From the NCBI RefSeq assembly GCF_013369485.1, contig NZ_JABWEB010000008.1, forward strand, positions 124,001-188,000: 64,000 nucleotides of DNA, read 5' to 3'. Below the pieces are notes generated by a model. The model saw only the letters and a list, made by a program, of their open reading frames with translations, searched no databases and was not told the DNA's origin. Shown here piece by piece: positions 17,485 to 27,036 of the stretch. The DNA is from Massilia sp. BJB1822. Its GTDB lineage: Bacteria > Pseudomonadota > Gammaproteobacteria > Burkholderiales > Burkholderiaceae_D. Position 1 is the first letter of the stretch. Each line of letters begins with the position of its first letter. A program made the position numbers and the translations under genes.

Positions 17485-18525
17485 TTAGGCGCTCAGGCGC
17501 AGGAGGGAGACGACGCGGTCGCGGCTGATGCCGACCAGGGCGGAATTCAGGGCCAGCAGATTGCTGTAGCTGGGTTCCTTGGCGACGTCGGCAAAGCGCA
17601 ATGCGGCTTCGTCGATGCCGGCAACGTCGATTTCGGCCATGGCGGCGGCGGCGCGGTGGCTCGCTTCGTACAGCGCGGCATTGACCTTGGCCAGCGCCGC
17701 TTCGACGTGGGATAGCGCCTGCATCACTTGCTGCAGGGTGCGGCGGATCGCTTCGACGTCGGAGACGCCCCAGCCTTCGGGCGTGATGAGGGGGGCTTCT
17801 TCTTCGGTCTTGATGCGGTTGAGCTGGCCGGCCGGGAAGCGGATGCCGCCACCCTGCACGGAAAAGCCTTCGCGGATGGCCGGGAACAGGGCTTCTTCGG
17901 CCACAAAGATCAGCTCGCCGGCATCGTTGACCGACACGCTCATGCCGGCCGGGGCCAGGGTCTGGTTGAAGCGGGCCACGATTTCGCCATCGCTCAGGCC
18001 CGGGGTCAGGGTCAGGGAGCGCAGATTCTGCGCGCTGCCGTTGAGCGAAATGGCCAGGGTTTCGCGCGCGCCGCTGCGCAGATTGGCCATGCTCATGCCG
18101 CGCACGGTGAAGCGCTGCACGGCCGGTTCGCTGCTGCTGAATTCGAGCTGGGAGTCGAGCGTGCCGCCGGCCGCTTCGCTGCGGCTGCGCCAGGTGTCGT
18201 TGAATTGGCGCAGGCGCGCTTCGACCTGGCCGTCACGCTGCTGGCGGCTGGCCAGACGGCCGGCCAGTTCCGTTTTCAGGGCGCGCAGCTGGGCGGCGCT
18301 TTGTTCCAGGAAATCCACGGCTTGCTGGGCTCCGGAGATATCGTTCTGTAACGGTTGATCCAGGTTGCTGATGCCGCGGCGCAGCGGGGCGGCAGTGCCG
18401 CTGCCCGTGACGGGCGCGGCGGCGGTATCGGCCGCGGTCTTCAGCCCCGCGGCGTCGACCTGGCTGGCGGAACCGCTCTGGCCGGCGGCGATTCCATTGG
18501 GACTGGAGCGCTGGACGATTTGCAT
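17485..18525 (-). CDS. LafW-like flagellar hook-associated protein (uncharacterised)
   Basis: 346 residues, last gene of the flg operon, 9 bases after flgL. No membrane segment or signal. The N-terminal 60 residues are low complexity. Residues about 60-115 are helical (QAVDFLEQSAAQLRALKTELAGR). The centre (about 135-210) has a beta-rich part with the flagellin-insertion-like stretch LSDGEIVARFNQTL, then SVNDAGELIFV. The C-terminus ends in long helices. In Flag-2 loci a gene called lafW, described as hook-associated, sits right after flgL. Position and helix-beta-helix layout support an equivalent here, but I cannot confirm sequence homology. Confidence 0.55.
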   Translation of the reverse strand: MQIVQRSSPNGIAAGQSGSASQVDAAGLKTAADTAAAPVTGSGTAAPLRRGISNLDQPLQNDISGAQQAVDFLEQSAAQLRALKTELAGRLASRQQRDGQVEARLRQFNDTWRSRSEAAGGTLDSQLEFSSSEPAVQRFTVRGMSMANLRSGARETLAISLNGSAQNLRSLTLTPGLSDGEIVARFNQTLAPAGMSVSVNDAGELIFVAEEALFPAIREGFSVQGGGIRFPAGQLNRIKTEEEAPLITPEGWGVSDVEAIRRTLQQVMQALSHVEAALAKVNAALYEASHRAAAAMAEIDVAGIDEAALRFADVAKEPSYSNLLALNSALVGISRDRVVSLLRLSA

Positions 18526-18534
18526 GATGGTCGT

Positions 18535-19479
18535 TTACAGAAGCTTGAAGAGGGACATGTCGCTGATCTTGGTATAGGCCTTGTACGTGGCCTGCAGCGC
18601 CATATTGTAACCGTTCAGGTCGGTTGCGGCGATGCCGTAGTCGAGCTGGCTCAGATCATTGATCGCGGAGCGGTTCGAGATGCTGACGTTGGCATGGTTA
18701 CTTCCCAGCGTGGTCAATACATTTTGTGCACCGCCGAGTTCGGCGATGCGGCCGGCCTGCAGGCTCATGGCCTTATCGATTTCATCCAAGGCCGTGGTCA
18801 GATAGCCGCGGTAGATGGAACTGCTTGAGGACGCTCCAGGATCGGCCAGGGCGACAGTTGCTTCTTCCATCGCATTTAGCACAGCATCTACGCCACTCAC
18901 GTCGACATTGGCGGCCTGCACGATGCCATTGCCGACCACGACGTCTTGTTTGGCGGTATTGCCTGCATAGCCATATTTAGTGATCGGGACCGGGGTCGTA
19001 ATCTTTGCGCCGGGAATAACCATGGTAGCCGGTGTTTTGGTCAAAGGTTGGGTACCGGTTTCAGTGCCGGAGAAGATATACTTGCCTTCCTGATCTTTAG
19101 TGTTGCCATTGTAGTAAAGGCTATCGATCAGAGAGCGCAATGGGGCGACCATGGAGTTCAGATCCTTTGGCGTATTGTGCGCGTCCAGAGCCAGCACCAG
19201 CTGATCGCGCGCCTCATTCAGATCGTTGACCATGCTCTGCATATAGGTCTCGTTGTGCGACAGGCGGATTTTGACGGCATCAATATTGTCGCGGTATTGG
19301 GTGACGATGGACTCTTCGCGCAGCAGGCGGGAAATACGCACATTGGCGATCGGATCGTCGGATGGTACGAGCAGGCGATTGCCGCTGGCCATCTGCTGAG
19401 TCAATTTGGAAATGGCTTCCTGATTAAAGCCCAGGGAGCTGTTCATGCTGGCCTGAAATTGGGAGGTAGCGATACGCAT
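18535..19479 (-). CDS. flgL: Hook-filament junction protein FlgL (HAP3)
   Basis: 314 residues; joins hook and filament after export by the flagellar secretion system. The N-terminus MRIATSQFQASMNSSL and the SGNRLLVPSDDPIANVRISRL segment are diagnostic of FlgL. The C-terminal helix (AINDLSQLDYGIAATDLN) completes the D0/D1 coiled coil. It follows flgK by 9 bases. Length matches the E. coli protein (317). Confidence 0.93.
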   Translation of the reverse strand: MRIATSQFQASMNSSLGFNQEAISKLTQQMASGNRLLVPSDDPIANVRISRLLREESIVTQYRDNIDAVKIRLSHNETYMQSMVNDLNEARDQLVLALDAHNTPKDLNSMVAPLRSLIDSLYYNGNTKDQEGKYIFSGTETGTQPLTKTPATMVIPGAKITTPVPITKYGYAGNTAKQDVVVGNGIVQAANVDVSGVDAVLNAMEEATVALADPGASSSSSIYRGYLTTALDEIDKAMSLQAGRIAELGGAQNVLTTLGSNHANVSISNRSAINDLSQLDYGIAATDLNGYNMALQATYKAYTKISDMSLFKLL

Positions 19480-19488
19480 GGCAAATCC

Positions 19489-20868
19489 TTAATTGAACAT
19501 GGCCAGGGTGGAGTCAAACAGGCTGTTGGCCACGGCGATGGCTTTCATATTTGCCTGGTACATTTTCTGGAATTCGATCAGATTGATCGCTTCCTCGTCT
19601 TCATTGACGCCGCTGGTCGACGCCCAGTCGCCTTGTGCCTGATCGCGGATGGTGGTCGCGTTCTTGAGCAGCGACTTGTTCTGCTTGCTCTCCACACCCA
19701 GTTTGCCCACTAGCTGCGTATCGGCGTCGCCAATCTGGACGCTGCCGATCGATGGCAGGGTAACGGATTGTTTTTTGATGGCAATCATCTGCTGCAGATT
19801 GCCGCTGTCGCCAGGAGCGGTGCTGGTGCCGAAGGCCAGATCGCTGGACGTGAAACCGGTCGTGAGCGACATCAAGCCCGTGCTGCCGGCGGCGCCGACC
19901 ACGAACAGCGGCTTGCCGGCGGCACCGGCAAGGTCCTTGCCGGCGGCCTGGGCGGCATTAAAGGCATTGGTGAGGCCATTAGCGAGGGCGGTGATGGACT
20001 GTTGTAGCGGCAGCAGCGTGTTTTTTTCAAATTCACCAAGGCTGCCAATCGAACCGCCGAGCTGGGTATCGTCCAGGCCAAATACGGAGTTGCTGAAGTT
20101 GAGGCGCAATTCGGGAGAGGCCGGCGGTGCTGGGGTATACATCGAAAGCTGCCCGGCGATTTTGCCGGCCACCAGCGGCTGGCCGCTCTTCAACGATACG
20201 CTGGCGCTGCCGTCGGGCTGCTGCAAGACGTCGATCGACACCATCTTGGCCAGATCGTCGATGGCCAGGTTGCGCTCATCCAGCAGGGCTGAAGTATTGG
20301 TGCCGATGGCGCCCGCCTGGGCGATCCGGTCGTTCAGATCGGCGATATTGGCGATCAGGGTGTTGGCTTGCGGCAGCATTGAATCGCGTTGCTGGCGCAC
20401 CGACAAGACCTGGTTCTGGGTAACGTTGTAAATACTGTTGAAGGCCTGAGCCATGGCACCGGCGGCCGTCACCACCTGGCCGCGCAGCGGCGTGGAGCTG
20501 GGGTCGACGCCGGCCGCGTTCAGCGCCTGGAAGAACATGTCGATGCCATTGCTGATGCTGGTCTTGTCGTCGCCCATGATGTTCTCAAGCTGGCTCAGAT
20601 AGGGCTGCATCTGGGTGTGGCGGCCGAGGTCGGCATTCGAGCGCCACAGTTGCTGGTTCTTGTACTCGTCGCTGTAGCGCAGCAGGGAGCTGACTTTCAC
20701 GCCCAGGCCGGGGCCATTCGTCGTTCCCATGGCCGGGCCGAGCGTCGTCAGCAGCACACCTTGGCGGGTGTAGCCGCGCGTCTTCATATTGGCCGTGTTC
20801 TGGCTGGTGGCGTTGATCGCGGCTTGGGCGGCGAGGGCTCCGCTCAGTGCATTGGTGATGGCGCTCAT
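19489..20868 (-). CDS. flgK: Hook-filament junction protein FlgK (HAP1)
   Basis: 459 residues from the ATG at 20868 (MSAITNALSGALAAQ). The longer frame adds 18 residues of unrelated sequence. The N-terminal D0 pattern AAQAAINATSQNTANMKTRGYTRQ and the C-terminal INLIEFQKMYQANMKAIAVANSLFDSTL are canonical. It is shorter than E. coli FlgK (547), mainly in the outer domains. It is secreted and caps the hook before filament growth. It follows flgJ after 97 bases, the largest gap in this operon. Confidence 0.93.
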   Translation of the reverse strand: MSAITNALSGALAAQAAINATSQNTANMKTRGYTRQGVLLTTLGPAMGTTNGPGLGVKVSSLLRYSDEYKNQQLWRSNADLGRHTQMQPYLSQLENIMGDDKTSISNGIDMFFQALNAAGVDPSSTPLRGQVVTAAGAMAQAFNSIYNVTQNQVLSVRQQRDSMLPQANTLIANIADLNDRIAQAGAIGTNTSALLDERNLAIDDLAKMVSIDVLQQPDGSASVSLKSGQPLVAGKIAGQLSMYTPAPPASPELRLNFSNSVFGLDDTQLGGSIGSLGEFEKNTLLPLQQSITALANGLTNAFNAAQAAGKDLAGAAGKPLFVVGAAGSTGLMSLTTGFTSSDLAFGTSTAPGDSGNLQQMIAIKKQSVTLPSIGSVQIGDADTQLVGKLGVESKQNKSLLKNATTIRDQAQGDWASTSGVNEDEEAINLIEFQKMYQANMKAIAVANSLFDSTLAMFN

Positions 20869-20965
20869 GGGGGCGGTTCTTTCCTGTCCTGTATTGGGCT
20901 TGGGAGCGGTGCCCTGGGGCACCGTGATCCATTACTAAGCTAAGGCGACCGCTTGCTGTGGCGAA

Positions 20966-21370
20966 TTAAGCGGCAGCCCCAGGTTTTTTCTCTGTAGAAA
21001 TATTGCCAAGTTCCGAGGCCGGCGCCACGGGCGTCGGCGCGGGCAATAACTGGCGCAAGATGGCGTCAGCCACGCCGAAGGCGCGGCGGCCGGCCAGGCT
21101 GTCGGCCACCAGGTTGTCGGCCATGTCCAGCATGTCCTGGTTGATCTGATCCTTGAAGATGCTGTCTTCGCCGGCCATTTCGCGCGTCGAATTGCGCATC
21201 TGGTGCAGCAGGTGGCTGATGAAGAAGCTTTCGAACTTGGTGGCCGCCTCGGTGGCCTTGGCGCGGTATTCCGGGTCGACGCCGTCCACCGCCGGCTGGG
21301 CGGCGGCGATGCGCTCCTGTTCCTCAGCCGCCAGGGCGGGATGCTGCAATGAGGAAATACGGTTATTCAT
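20966..21370 (-). CDS. flgJ: Rod-capping protein FlgJ, rod domain only
   Basis: 134 residues from the ATG at 21370, which overlaps the flgI stop (TGATG), so translation is coupled. The rod-binding domain is present: ATEAATKFESFFISHLLHQMRNS, then MLDMADNLVADSLAGRRAFGVADAILRQL. The C-terminal muramidase domain of E. coli FlgJ (313 residues) is absent. A separate glucosaminidase gene at 28248-29042 may supply that activity. It scaffolds rod assembly in the periplasm. Confidence 0.9.
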   Translation of the reverse strand: MNNRISSLQHPALAAEEQERIAAAQPAVDGVDPEYRAKATEAATKFESFFISHLLHQMRNSTREMAGEDSIFKDQINQDMLDMADNLVADSLAGRRAFGVADAILRQLLPAPTPVAPASELGNISTEKKPGAAA

Positions 21371-22482
21371 CAGATCACCACCAGTTCGCCTTCGATCGCG
21401 CCAGCCTGGTCCAGGGCTTGCAGGATCGCCATGATATCGTCGGGCGAGGCGCCCAGGCTGTTGACCACGTCGATGATCGATTGCAGCTTGGCGCCGGCCG
21501 GCCATTTGAACATCTGGCCCGACCCCTGGTCGACGCTGACATTCGACTGCGGCGTGACCGTAGTCTGGCCCTGGGCGAAGGCGTTTGGCTGGCTCACTTT
21601 CGAGCTTTCCGAAATCACCACCTTGAGCGAACCGTGGGTGACGGCGGCGGCGCGCACGCGCAGGCCGTCGGCGATGACGACGGTGCCGGTGCGCGAATTG
21701 AACACCACTTTCGGGTTTTCATTGCCGACGTCGATGGGCAAGCCTTCCAGCTTGGCGACGAAGGCTACGCGCTGGGTCGGATTCTCGGGGGCGATGACGT
21801 CGATGCTGGTGGCGTCGCTGGTGCTGGCGATCTGGCCGAAGCGGCGGTTGATCGCTTCCACGATATTGGTGGCGGTCTGGAAGTGCGGATGGCGCAAGGA
21901 CAGGCGCACCGTCGGCTTGCTGGAAAAATCGGTGGCGATTTCGCGTTCGATCACGGCGCCGTTGGGAATGCGGCCCGAAGTTGGCGTATTCACGGTGACG
22001 GAGGAACCGCTCTTGCCGGCTGCGTTCAAGCCGCCCACCACCACATTGCCCTGAGCCAGGGCATACACTTCGTTATCGGCCGCGCGCAGCGGGGTCAGGA
22101 GCAGGGCGCCGCCGCGCAGGCTCTTGGCGTCGCCCAGCGAGGAGACGGTGATGTCGATCGGCTGGCCGCGGCGGTAGCCGGGCGGGAAGACGGCGCTGAC
22201 CATGACGGTGGCGACGTTCTTGCTTTTCGCGTCCGAGCCGTCCGGCATCTTGACGCCGAACTGCTTGAGCATATTCACCACCGACTGGCTGGCGAACTTG
22301 ACCTGGGTCGAGTCGCCGCTGCCGTTCAAGCCCACCACCAGGCCGTAGCCCACCAGCGGGTTTTCGCGCACGCCCTCAATGCTGACGAGATTGCGCAGGG
22401 TTTGGGCCGCCGAGGCCGGCTGGCCGACCGCCAGCAGGACGGCGCTGGCGCACAGGACAGGGAGGATCGAGCGGAGTTTCAT
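21370..22482 (-). CDS. flgI: Flagellar P-ring protein FlgI
   Basis: 370 residues with a cleavable signal peptide (cut after ASAAQ). It forms the periplasmic P-ring around the rod. Family motifs: [27 protein letters not shown], then [29 protein letters not shown], and the C-terminal [31 protein letters not shown]. Length matches E. coli (365). It begins 9 bases after flgH; FlgA, encoded divergently, is its chaperone. Confidence 0.95.
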   Translation of the reverse strand: MKLRSILPVLCASAVLLAVGQPASAAQTLRNLVSIEGVRENPLVGYGLVVGLNGSGDSTQVKFASQSVVNMLKQFGVKMPDGSDAKSKNVATVMVSAVFPPGYRRGQPIDITVSSLGDAKSLRGGALLLTPLRAADNEVYALAQGNVVVGGLNAAGKSGSSVTVNTPTSGRIPNGAVIEREIATDFSSKPTVRLSLRHPHFQTATNIVEAINRRFGQIASTSDATSIDVIAPENPTQRVAFVAKLEGLPIDVGNENPKVVFNSRTGTVVIADGLRVRAAAVTHGSLKVVISESSKVSQPNAFAQGQTTVTPQSNVSVDQGSGQMFKWPAGAKLQSIIDVVNSLGASPDDIMAILQALDQAGAIEGELVVI

Positions 22483-22491
22483 GTAATCACC

Positions 22492-23148
22492 TTAGAAGGG
22501 CATCCAGGGGCCGACGAAGAAGCGGGTCAGCCAGCCCGGCTGTTGCACATCGGCCAGGGTGCCATTGGCCGAATAGGCGATGCGCGCATTGGCGATGCGC
22601 AGCGAGGATACCTGGTTGTTGGCGTCGATGTCGGCGGCGCGCAGATAGCCGCGCAGGCGCAGGAATTCCTCGCCCTGGTTCAGCGTCAGGTTCTTTTCGC
22701 CGGCCACGCGCAGCAGGCCGTTGGGCAGCACTTCCTGCACGATGACGGTGATGGCGCCGTTCAGGGTGTTTTGCTGGGTGCTGGACGAATCGCCGGCAAA
22801 GCCGTTCTTGCCGGACAGGTCGACGCCGGCTTTGGGGAAGGTCTTGCCGAGCAGGCCGGGCGCGGCGATGGCGGTGCTGGAGTCCTTGCTCAGCTTGGTA
22901 CCCGCGCTTTTCGAGGCCTGGGTGGTTTCCTGCAGCAGCACCGTGACCAGATCGCCGACGCGGAAGGCGCGGCTGTCCGAGGTCAGCGACACGCCGCCCT
23001 CGGGATCGAAGACGCCGCCCGAGGTGCCGCGCGACGGCGCCACGCGGGCCACCGGCGGCGGCTCGTCGAAGGGCGCCGGCCGCACGGGCGGCTGGGCGCA
23101 GCCGGCCGCCAGCAGTGCCAGGGCCAGTGTGCTCAGGACGGCTTTCAT
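22492..23148 (-). CDS. flgH: Flagellar L-ring lipoprotein FlgH
   Basis: 218 residues. Lipoprotein signal with lipobox LLAAGC (Cys17). It builds the L-ring in the outer membrane, so the flagellum is fully sheath-penetrating and Gram-negative. Conserved parts: FRVGDLVTVLLQETTQASKSAGT, and the C-terminal LRLRGYLRAADIDANNQVSSLRIANARI. The start overlaps the flgG stop by one base. Confidence 0.95.
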   Translation of the reverse strand: MKAVLSTLALALLAAGCAQPPVRPAPFDEPPPVARVAPSRGTSGGVFDPEGGVSLTSDSRAFRVGDLVTVLLQETTQASKSAGTKLSKDSSTAIAAPGLLGKTFPKAGVDLSGKNGFAGDSSSTQQNTLNGAITVIVQEVLPNGLLRVAGEKNLTLNQGEEFLRLRGYLRAADIDANNQVSSLRIANARIAYSANGTLADVQQPGWLTRFFVGPWMPF

Positions 23149-23939
23149 TATCTTGCCGCCTGTGCCAGGTATTGCAGCATATTGTCGGCAGCCGACAGCA
23201 CCTTGGTATTCATTTCATAGGTGCGCTGGGCCGCGATCATGTCGACCATCTCTTCCACCACCTGCACGTTGGAGCCTTCCAGCGCGCCTTGCTTGAGCTT
23301 GCCGAACTGGGCGTCGCCGGGGCGGCCTTCGGTCGGCGCGCCGCTGGAGGCGGTTTCCTGGAACAGGTTTTCGCCCAAGGCCAGCAGGCCGGTCGGATTG
23401 ATGAAGCTGGTCAGGGTCAGCTGGCCCAGTTCGGTCGGCGTGGTATTGCCGGGCAGGGTGGCCGAGACGGTGCCGTTTTCGCCGATGGTGATGCGGGTCG
23501 CATTGTTCGGGATGGTGATCTGCGGCACGATGGGCAAGCCCTGGGCCGTGGTCAGGATGCCGTTGCTGTCCATTTGCAGCTGGCCGGCGCGCGTGAAGGC
23601 CGCTTCGCCGTTCGGGCGGCGCACCTGCAGGAAGCCGTTGCCGGTGATGGCGACGTCGAAGGTGTTGTTGGTGGTTTGCAGGCTGCCGTTGGTGAAGACC
23701 TTCTGCGTGCCGACCAGATGGGTGCCGTTGCCGAGCTGAACGCCGGACGGGCTCAGGGTATTGTTGTCGGCGCGCTGGGCGCCCGGCTGTGCTTCGATCG
23801 AGTAGAACAGGTCTTCGAAGACGGCGCGGTCGCGCTTGTAGCCGACGGTATTCGCATTGGCCAGGTTGTTGGCGATGGTTTGCAGTTTCGCGTCCTGCGC
23901 CTGCACGCCGGTCTTGCTGATCCACATTGCTGGATTCAT
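23148..23939 (-). CDS. flgG: Distal rod protein FlgG
   Basis: 263 residues, close to E. coli FlgG (260). The N-terminus MNPAMWISKTGVQAQDAKLQTIANNLANANTVGYKR is the rod/hook D0 signature. The C-terminus VEEMVDMIAAQRTYEMNTKVLSAADNMLQYL is likewise canonical. It forms the distal rod that passes through the P and L rings. It lies 20 bases after flgF. Confidence 0.95.
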   Translation of the reverse strand: MNPAMWISKTGVQAQDAKLQTIANNLANANTVGYKRDRAVFEDLFYSIEAQPGAQRADNNTLSPSGVQLGNGTHLVGTQKVFTNGSLQTTNNTFDVAITGNGFLQVRRPNGEAAFTRAGQLQMDSNGILTTAQGLPIVPQITIPNNATRITIGENGTVSATLPGNTTPTELGQLTLTSFINPTGLLALGENLFQETASSGAPTEGRPGDAQFGKLKQGALEGSNVQVVEEMVDMIAAQRTYEMNTKVLSAADNMLQYLAQAAR

Positions 23940-23959
23940 TGGATTCTCCTTGTCGGGGC

Positions 23960-24685
23960 TTAAGCGCCGAGCAGGCGGTTGCCTGCCTCGTTCATGCTGT
24001 CGCTGGCCTTGAATAATTTCATCTGGATTTCAAAGGTACGGTTCAGGCTCATCACCGCCACCATTTCCTCGACGGCCGAGACATTGCTGCCTTCGAGGTG
24101 GCCGGCGCGCACCTGCACCGTGTTGTCGGTGTTCAGCGGCTGGCCGTCGCGCGCCACCAGGAGGCCCGCTTCGTTCTTGGTCAGTTCCGAGGTTTCGGCC
24201 TTGACCAGCTTGAGCTTGTCGATCACCTGCATCTGGGCCTGGCCCGGCACCTGGATCGAGACCGTGCCGTCCTGGCCGATTTCCACGCGGGTGTGGATGG
24301 GCAGGGTCAGCGGGCCGCCTTCGCCCAGCAGCTGCATGCCGTTGACGGTCATGGTGCCGTCGGCGTCGAGCGTGATGCCGCCGGCGCGGGTGTAGGCTTC
24401 GCCGGTTGGACCTTGTACTGCGAACATGCCGGCGCCGGAAATGGCAACGTCCAGTTCGCGGCCGGTGGCTTTCAGCGCCCCCTGGCGGCCATTCACGGCA
24501 TTGGCCTGCATGCGCGACATATGGCGGTCGTCATAGCCATAGCCGGGTAGGGCGGCGGCCGTGGCCAGCTCGAGATTGGCGCGGAAGCCGGCCGTGTCGA
24601 GGTTGGCCAGGTTGTTGGCGTGGACCTGTTGGCCCCGCAGCGCCCGTTCGGCGCCGCTCATTGCGGTATAGATCAGCGCGTCCAT
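23960..24685 (-). CDS. flgF: Proximal rod protein FlgF
   Basis: 241 residues. N-terminal MDALIYTAMSGAERALRGQQVHANNLANLDTAGFR and C-terminal EEMVAVMSLNRTFEIQMKLFKASDSMNEAGNRL identify FlgF, part of the rod. It is secreted by the flagellar export apparatus and has no cleavable signal. Starts 13 bases after flgE. Confidence 0.94.
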   Translation of the reverse strand: MDALIYTAMSGAERALRGQQVHANNLANLDTAGFRANLELATAAALPGYGYDDRHMSRMQANAVNGRQGALKATGRELDVAISGAGMFAVQGPTGEAYTRAGGITLDADGTMTVNGMQLLGEGGPLTLPIHTRVEIGQDGTVSIQVPGQAQMQVIDKLKLVKAETSELTKNEAGLLVARDGQPLNTDNTVQVRAGHLEGSNVSAVEEMVAVMSLNRTFEIQMKLFKASDSMNEAGNRLLGA

Positions 24686-24698
24686 GCTGGTTCAGTCC

Positions 24699-25910
24699 TT
24701 ACAGCGCCTGCATCAGCGATTGCAGCATCGCGTTCTCGGTCGAGATGACCTTGGAGTTGGCCTGGTAGTTGCGCTGCGACGTCATCAGGCTGACCAGTTC
24801 GGTCGTCACGTCCACATTCGATTGCTCGATCGCGCCGGTAGTCAGCTTGCCGGCAACGCCCTGGCCCGGTTCGGCGAAATTGGCGGTGCCCGAGGTACCG
24901 CTTTCGGTCCAGCTGGTGTTGTCGATCGGGGTCAGGCCTTCGTCATTGGGGAAGGTGGCGAGGGCCACCACGCCGATCTGCTGTTTCTGGCCGTTGGAGT
25001 ATTTGGCGATCACACCACCGTCATCGTTCAGATCCAGGCCCACAAAATCACCGGGTGCGTAGCCGTCAGCGGCATTAATCGAGGTGGTCGCCTGGCCAGC
25101 CTGGAAGGTCGTGCCGTTATAGCCCAGCGCGACGGTCAGGGGGGCCGCCGAACCAGTGGGCACGGTCACGTTGGTGGACACCGTGGCCGTCGTATCGAGT
25201 TGACCGGATGGCAAGAACTTCAGGGTGATCGGTGCAGCCGGGCTGGGGGAGACGCCATCGACGGCGATATGCACATCGACATCGTTGCCGGTGGCCGTTT
25301 TCACGAAATACTGGGTAATGGCATGTTGCTTGCCGAGCGAATCATAGACGACCGATACTTTCGACATATTGTAGGTGGCGGGATTGGCCACCGCGCCGGC
25401 CGTCAGGGGCGCCCAGGCCACGGTCGGCGGTTTCCAGTCGGCCGACAGATTGGCCTGGAAATCGACCTTGGTCGAGGGCTTGGCTTGCAGTGTGCCAGTC
25501 GGAACCAGCACATCGCCCATGGCGCCGCGCACGGTCGAGGGCGGGGTCATGGCATAGCCTTGCACGCGGCGGCCGGAGGAGTCCACCAGGTAATTATCGG
25601 CAGCCTTGGTGAAGATGCCAACGCGGGTGTAATTCATCTGGCCGGTGAGGTCCTTGGTGACGAAGAAGCCGCGGCCGTTGATCAGGGCGTCCGTGCCGCG
25701 GTTGGTGGTCAGCACACCGCCATTTTGCGTGATCGATTGGCTGGTGGAGCCAATGCGCGTGCCGGTCGGACGATCGCCCGCATACATGGCGGAAAAGTTG
25801 GCGCGGCTCGATTTGAAACCGAAGGTGCCGGCATTGGCGATATTGTTGCTGATGGAGCCCAGCTGCTCGTTGATGGCTTGAATGCCAGACAGTGCGATAT
25901 CGAAGCTCAT
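24699..25910 (-). CDS. flgE: Flagellar hook protein FlgE
   Basis: 403 residues, equal to E. coli FlgE (402). The N-terminus MSFDIALSGIQAINEQLGSISNNIANAGTFGFKSSR and C-terminus VSLMTSQRNYQANSKVISTENAMLQSLMQAL are canonical; the middle, exposed domains are variable. It polymerises into the hook on the cap made by FlgD, and FliK sets hook length. It lies 14 bases after flgD. Confidence 0.95.
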   Translation of the reverse strand: MSFDIALSGIQAINEQLGSISNNIANAGTFGFKSSRANFSAMYAGDRPTGTRIGSTSQSITQNGGVLTTNRGTDALINGRGFFVTKDLTGQMNYTRVGIFTKAADNYLVDSSGRRVQGYAMTPPSTVRGAMGDVLVPTGTLQAKPSTKVDFQANLSADWKPPTVAWAPLTAGAVANPATYNMSKVSVVYDSLGKQHAITQYFVKTATGNDVDVHIAVDGVSPSPAAPITLKFLPSGQLDTTATVSTNVTVPTGSAAPLTVALGYNGTTFQAGQATTSINAADGYAPGDFVGLDLNDDGGVIAKYSNGQKQQIGVVALATFPNDEGLTPIDNTSWTESGTSGTANFAEPGQGVAGKLTTGAIEQSNVDVTTELVSLMTSQRNYQANSKVISTENAMLQSLMQAL

Positions 25911-25924
25911 GACGGAACCTTTCT

Positions 25925-26614
25925 TTAGATCTTGGTAGCGGAAGTGGTGGCGGACTTGCCGTTAAACGCGGTGATGGCGGTGGAAGCGACTTCGCCCACA
26001 TTGCCGACATTCAGCACGACATTGCCATTGGCGCCCAGGCGCACGCTGTTGAGGCGGCCGGCAATATCGAGCGGCGGCTGCTCGCCGCTACTGGTGACAA
26101 CTTTCATCTTATAGGTGCCGGCCGGCAGACCGAGCGCACCCGGGTCGATGGAGAAGGGCATCACGCCCGGACTCATGGAGCCGAGCTGCACGGGATGCTC
26201 GACGCCGTCGCTGCCGGTCAGGACCAGGGTAGTCTTGCTGCTGGCCGCTTCCAGTGTCAGCTCGCCTTTGACTTTGGCGCCGTCCAGCTTGACGGTCTCG
26301 CTATTCACCATGACGTCGGAACCGACCTGGCCGCCCAGGGCCAGCACCTGCATGCTTTGCAGCACGCTGGCATTGGCGCTGGTGAGCTTGGCCATATTGT
26401 TGAGCGCTTCGGTTTGCGACAGCTGGGTCAGCTGTTGCACGAACTGGGCCGGATCGCTGGGCGAGAGCGGATCCTGGTTCTTGATCTGGGCCACCAGCAG
26501 CTTGGTGAACATTTCCTGGTTGGCGCTCATGCCGGAGGCGGCCACGGGCGCGCCGCCGCCCTGCTGGGTGTTGGCGGCCGAATTGGCCGCGTTGCTGAAC
26601 AGATTAGTTTCCAT
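25925..26614 (-). CDS. flgD: Hook cap protein FlgD
   Basis: 229 residues. The FlgD core MFTKLLVAQIKNQDPLSPSDPAQFVQQLTQLSQTEALNNM is unmistakable (residues about 34-75). It is followed by a FlgD Ig-like/Tudor region with VTSSGEQPPLDIAGRLNSVRL. The first 33 residues are an Ala/Gly/Asn-rich leader for export. It scaffolds hook subunit polymerisation and then is lost. It starts 3 bases after flgC. Confidence 0.94.
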   Translation of the reverse strand: METNLFSNAANSAANTQQGGGAPVAASGMSANQEMFTKLLVAQIKNQDPLSPSDPAQFVQQLTQLSQTEALNNMAKLTSANASVLQSMQVLALGGQVGSDVMVNSETVKLDGAKVKGELTLEAASSKTTLVLTGSDGVEHPVQLGSMSPGVMPFSIDPGALGLPAGTYKMKVVTSSGEQPPLDIAGRLNSVRLGANGNVVLNVGNVGEVASTAITAFNGKSATTSATKI

Positions 26615-26617
26615 GAA

Positions 26618-27034
26618 TTAGCCTTCGCCGAGTTTCAGGAGGGATTGCTGCATGCCGCGGATGCGGCCCAGCACTTCGACATTGGTCTCGAAGGCGCGCG
26701 AGGCCGACATCATGTCGGTCATCTCGGCCACCTGGTTCACGTTGGGGTAGAACACCATGCCTTCGGCATTGGCCAGCGGGTTGCCGGGATCGTGGACCTT
26801 GCGCAGCGCTTCGGCGCTTTCCACCACGTCCAGCACTTGCACGCGGCCGCCGGCGGCGCCGTTGAAGCCTTCGTTCATGACGGCGGCAAACACCGGTTTG
26901 CGGGCGCGGTAGGTCTCGGCTTCGCTGCCGGCCACGGAATCGGCATTGGCCAGGTTCGAGGCGACCGTGTTCAGGCGCACGGTCTGGGCCGCCATGGCCG
27001 AGCCGGCAATCTGGGAGATGTCCTTGAAGCTCAT
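26618..27034 (-). CDS. flgC: Proximal rod protein FlgC
   Basis: 138 residues (E. coli 134). N-terminal ISQIAGSAMAAQTVRLNTVASNLANADSVAGSEAETYRARKPVF and C-terminal VNQVAEMTDMMSASRAFETNVEVLGRIRGMQQSLL are the FlgC signatures. It starts 2 bases after flgB. Confidence 0.94.
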   Translation of the reverse strand: MSFKDISQIAGSAMAAQTVRLNTVASNLANADSVAGSEAETYRARKPVFAAVMNEGFNGAAGGRVQVLDVVESAEALRKVHDPGNPLANAEGMVFYPNVNQVAEMTDMMSASRAFETNVEVLGRIRGMQQSLLKLGEG

Positions 27035-27036
27035 GC

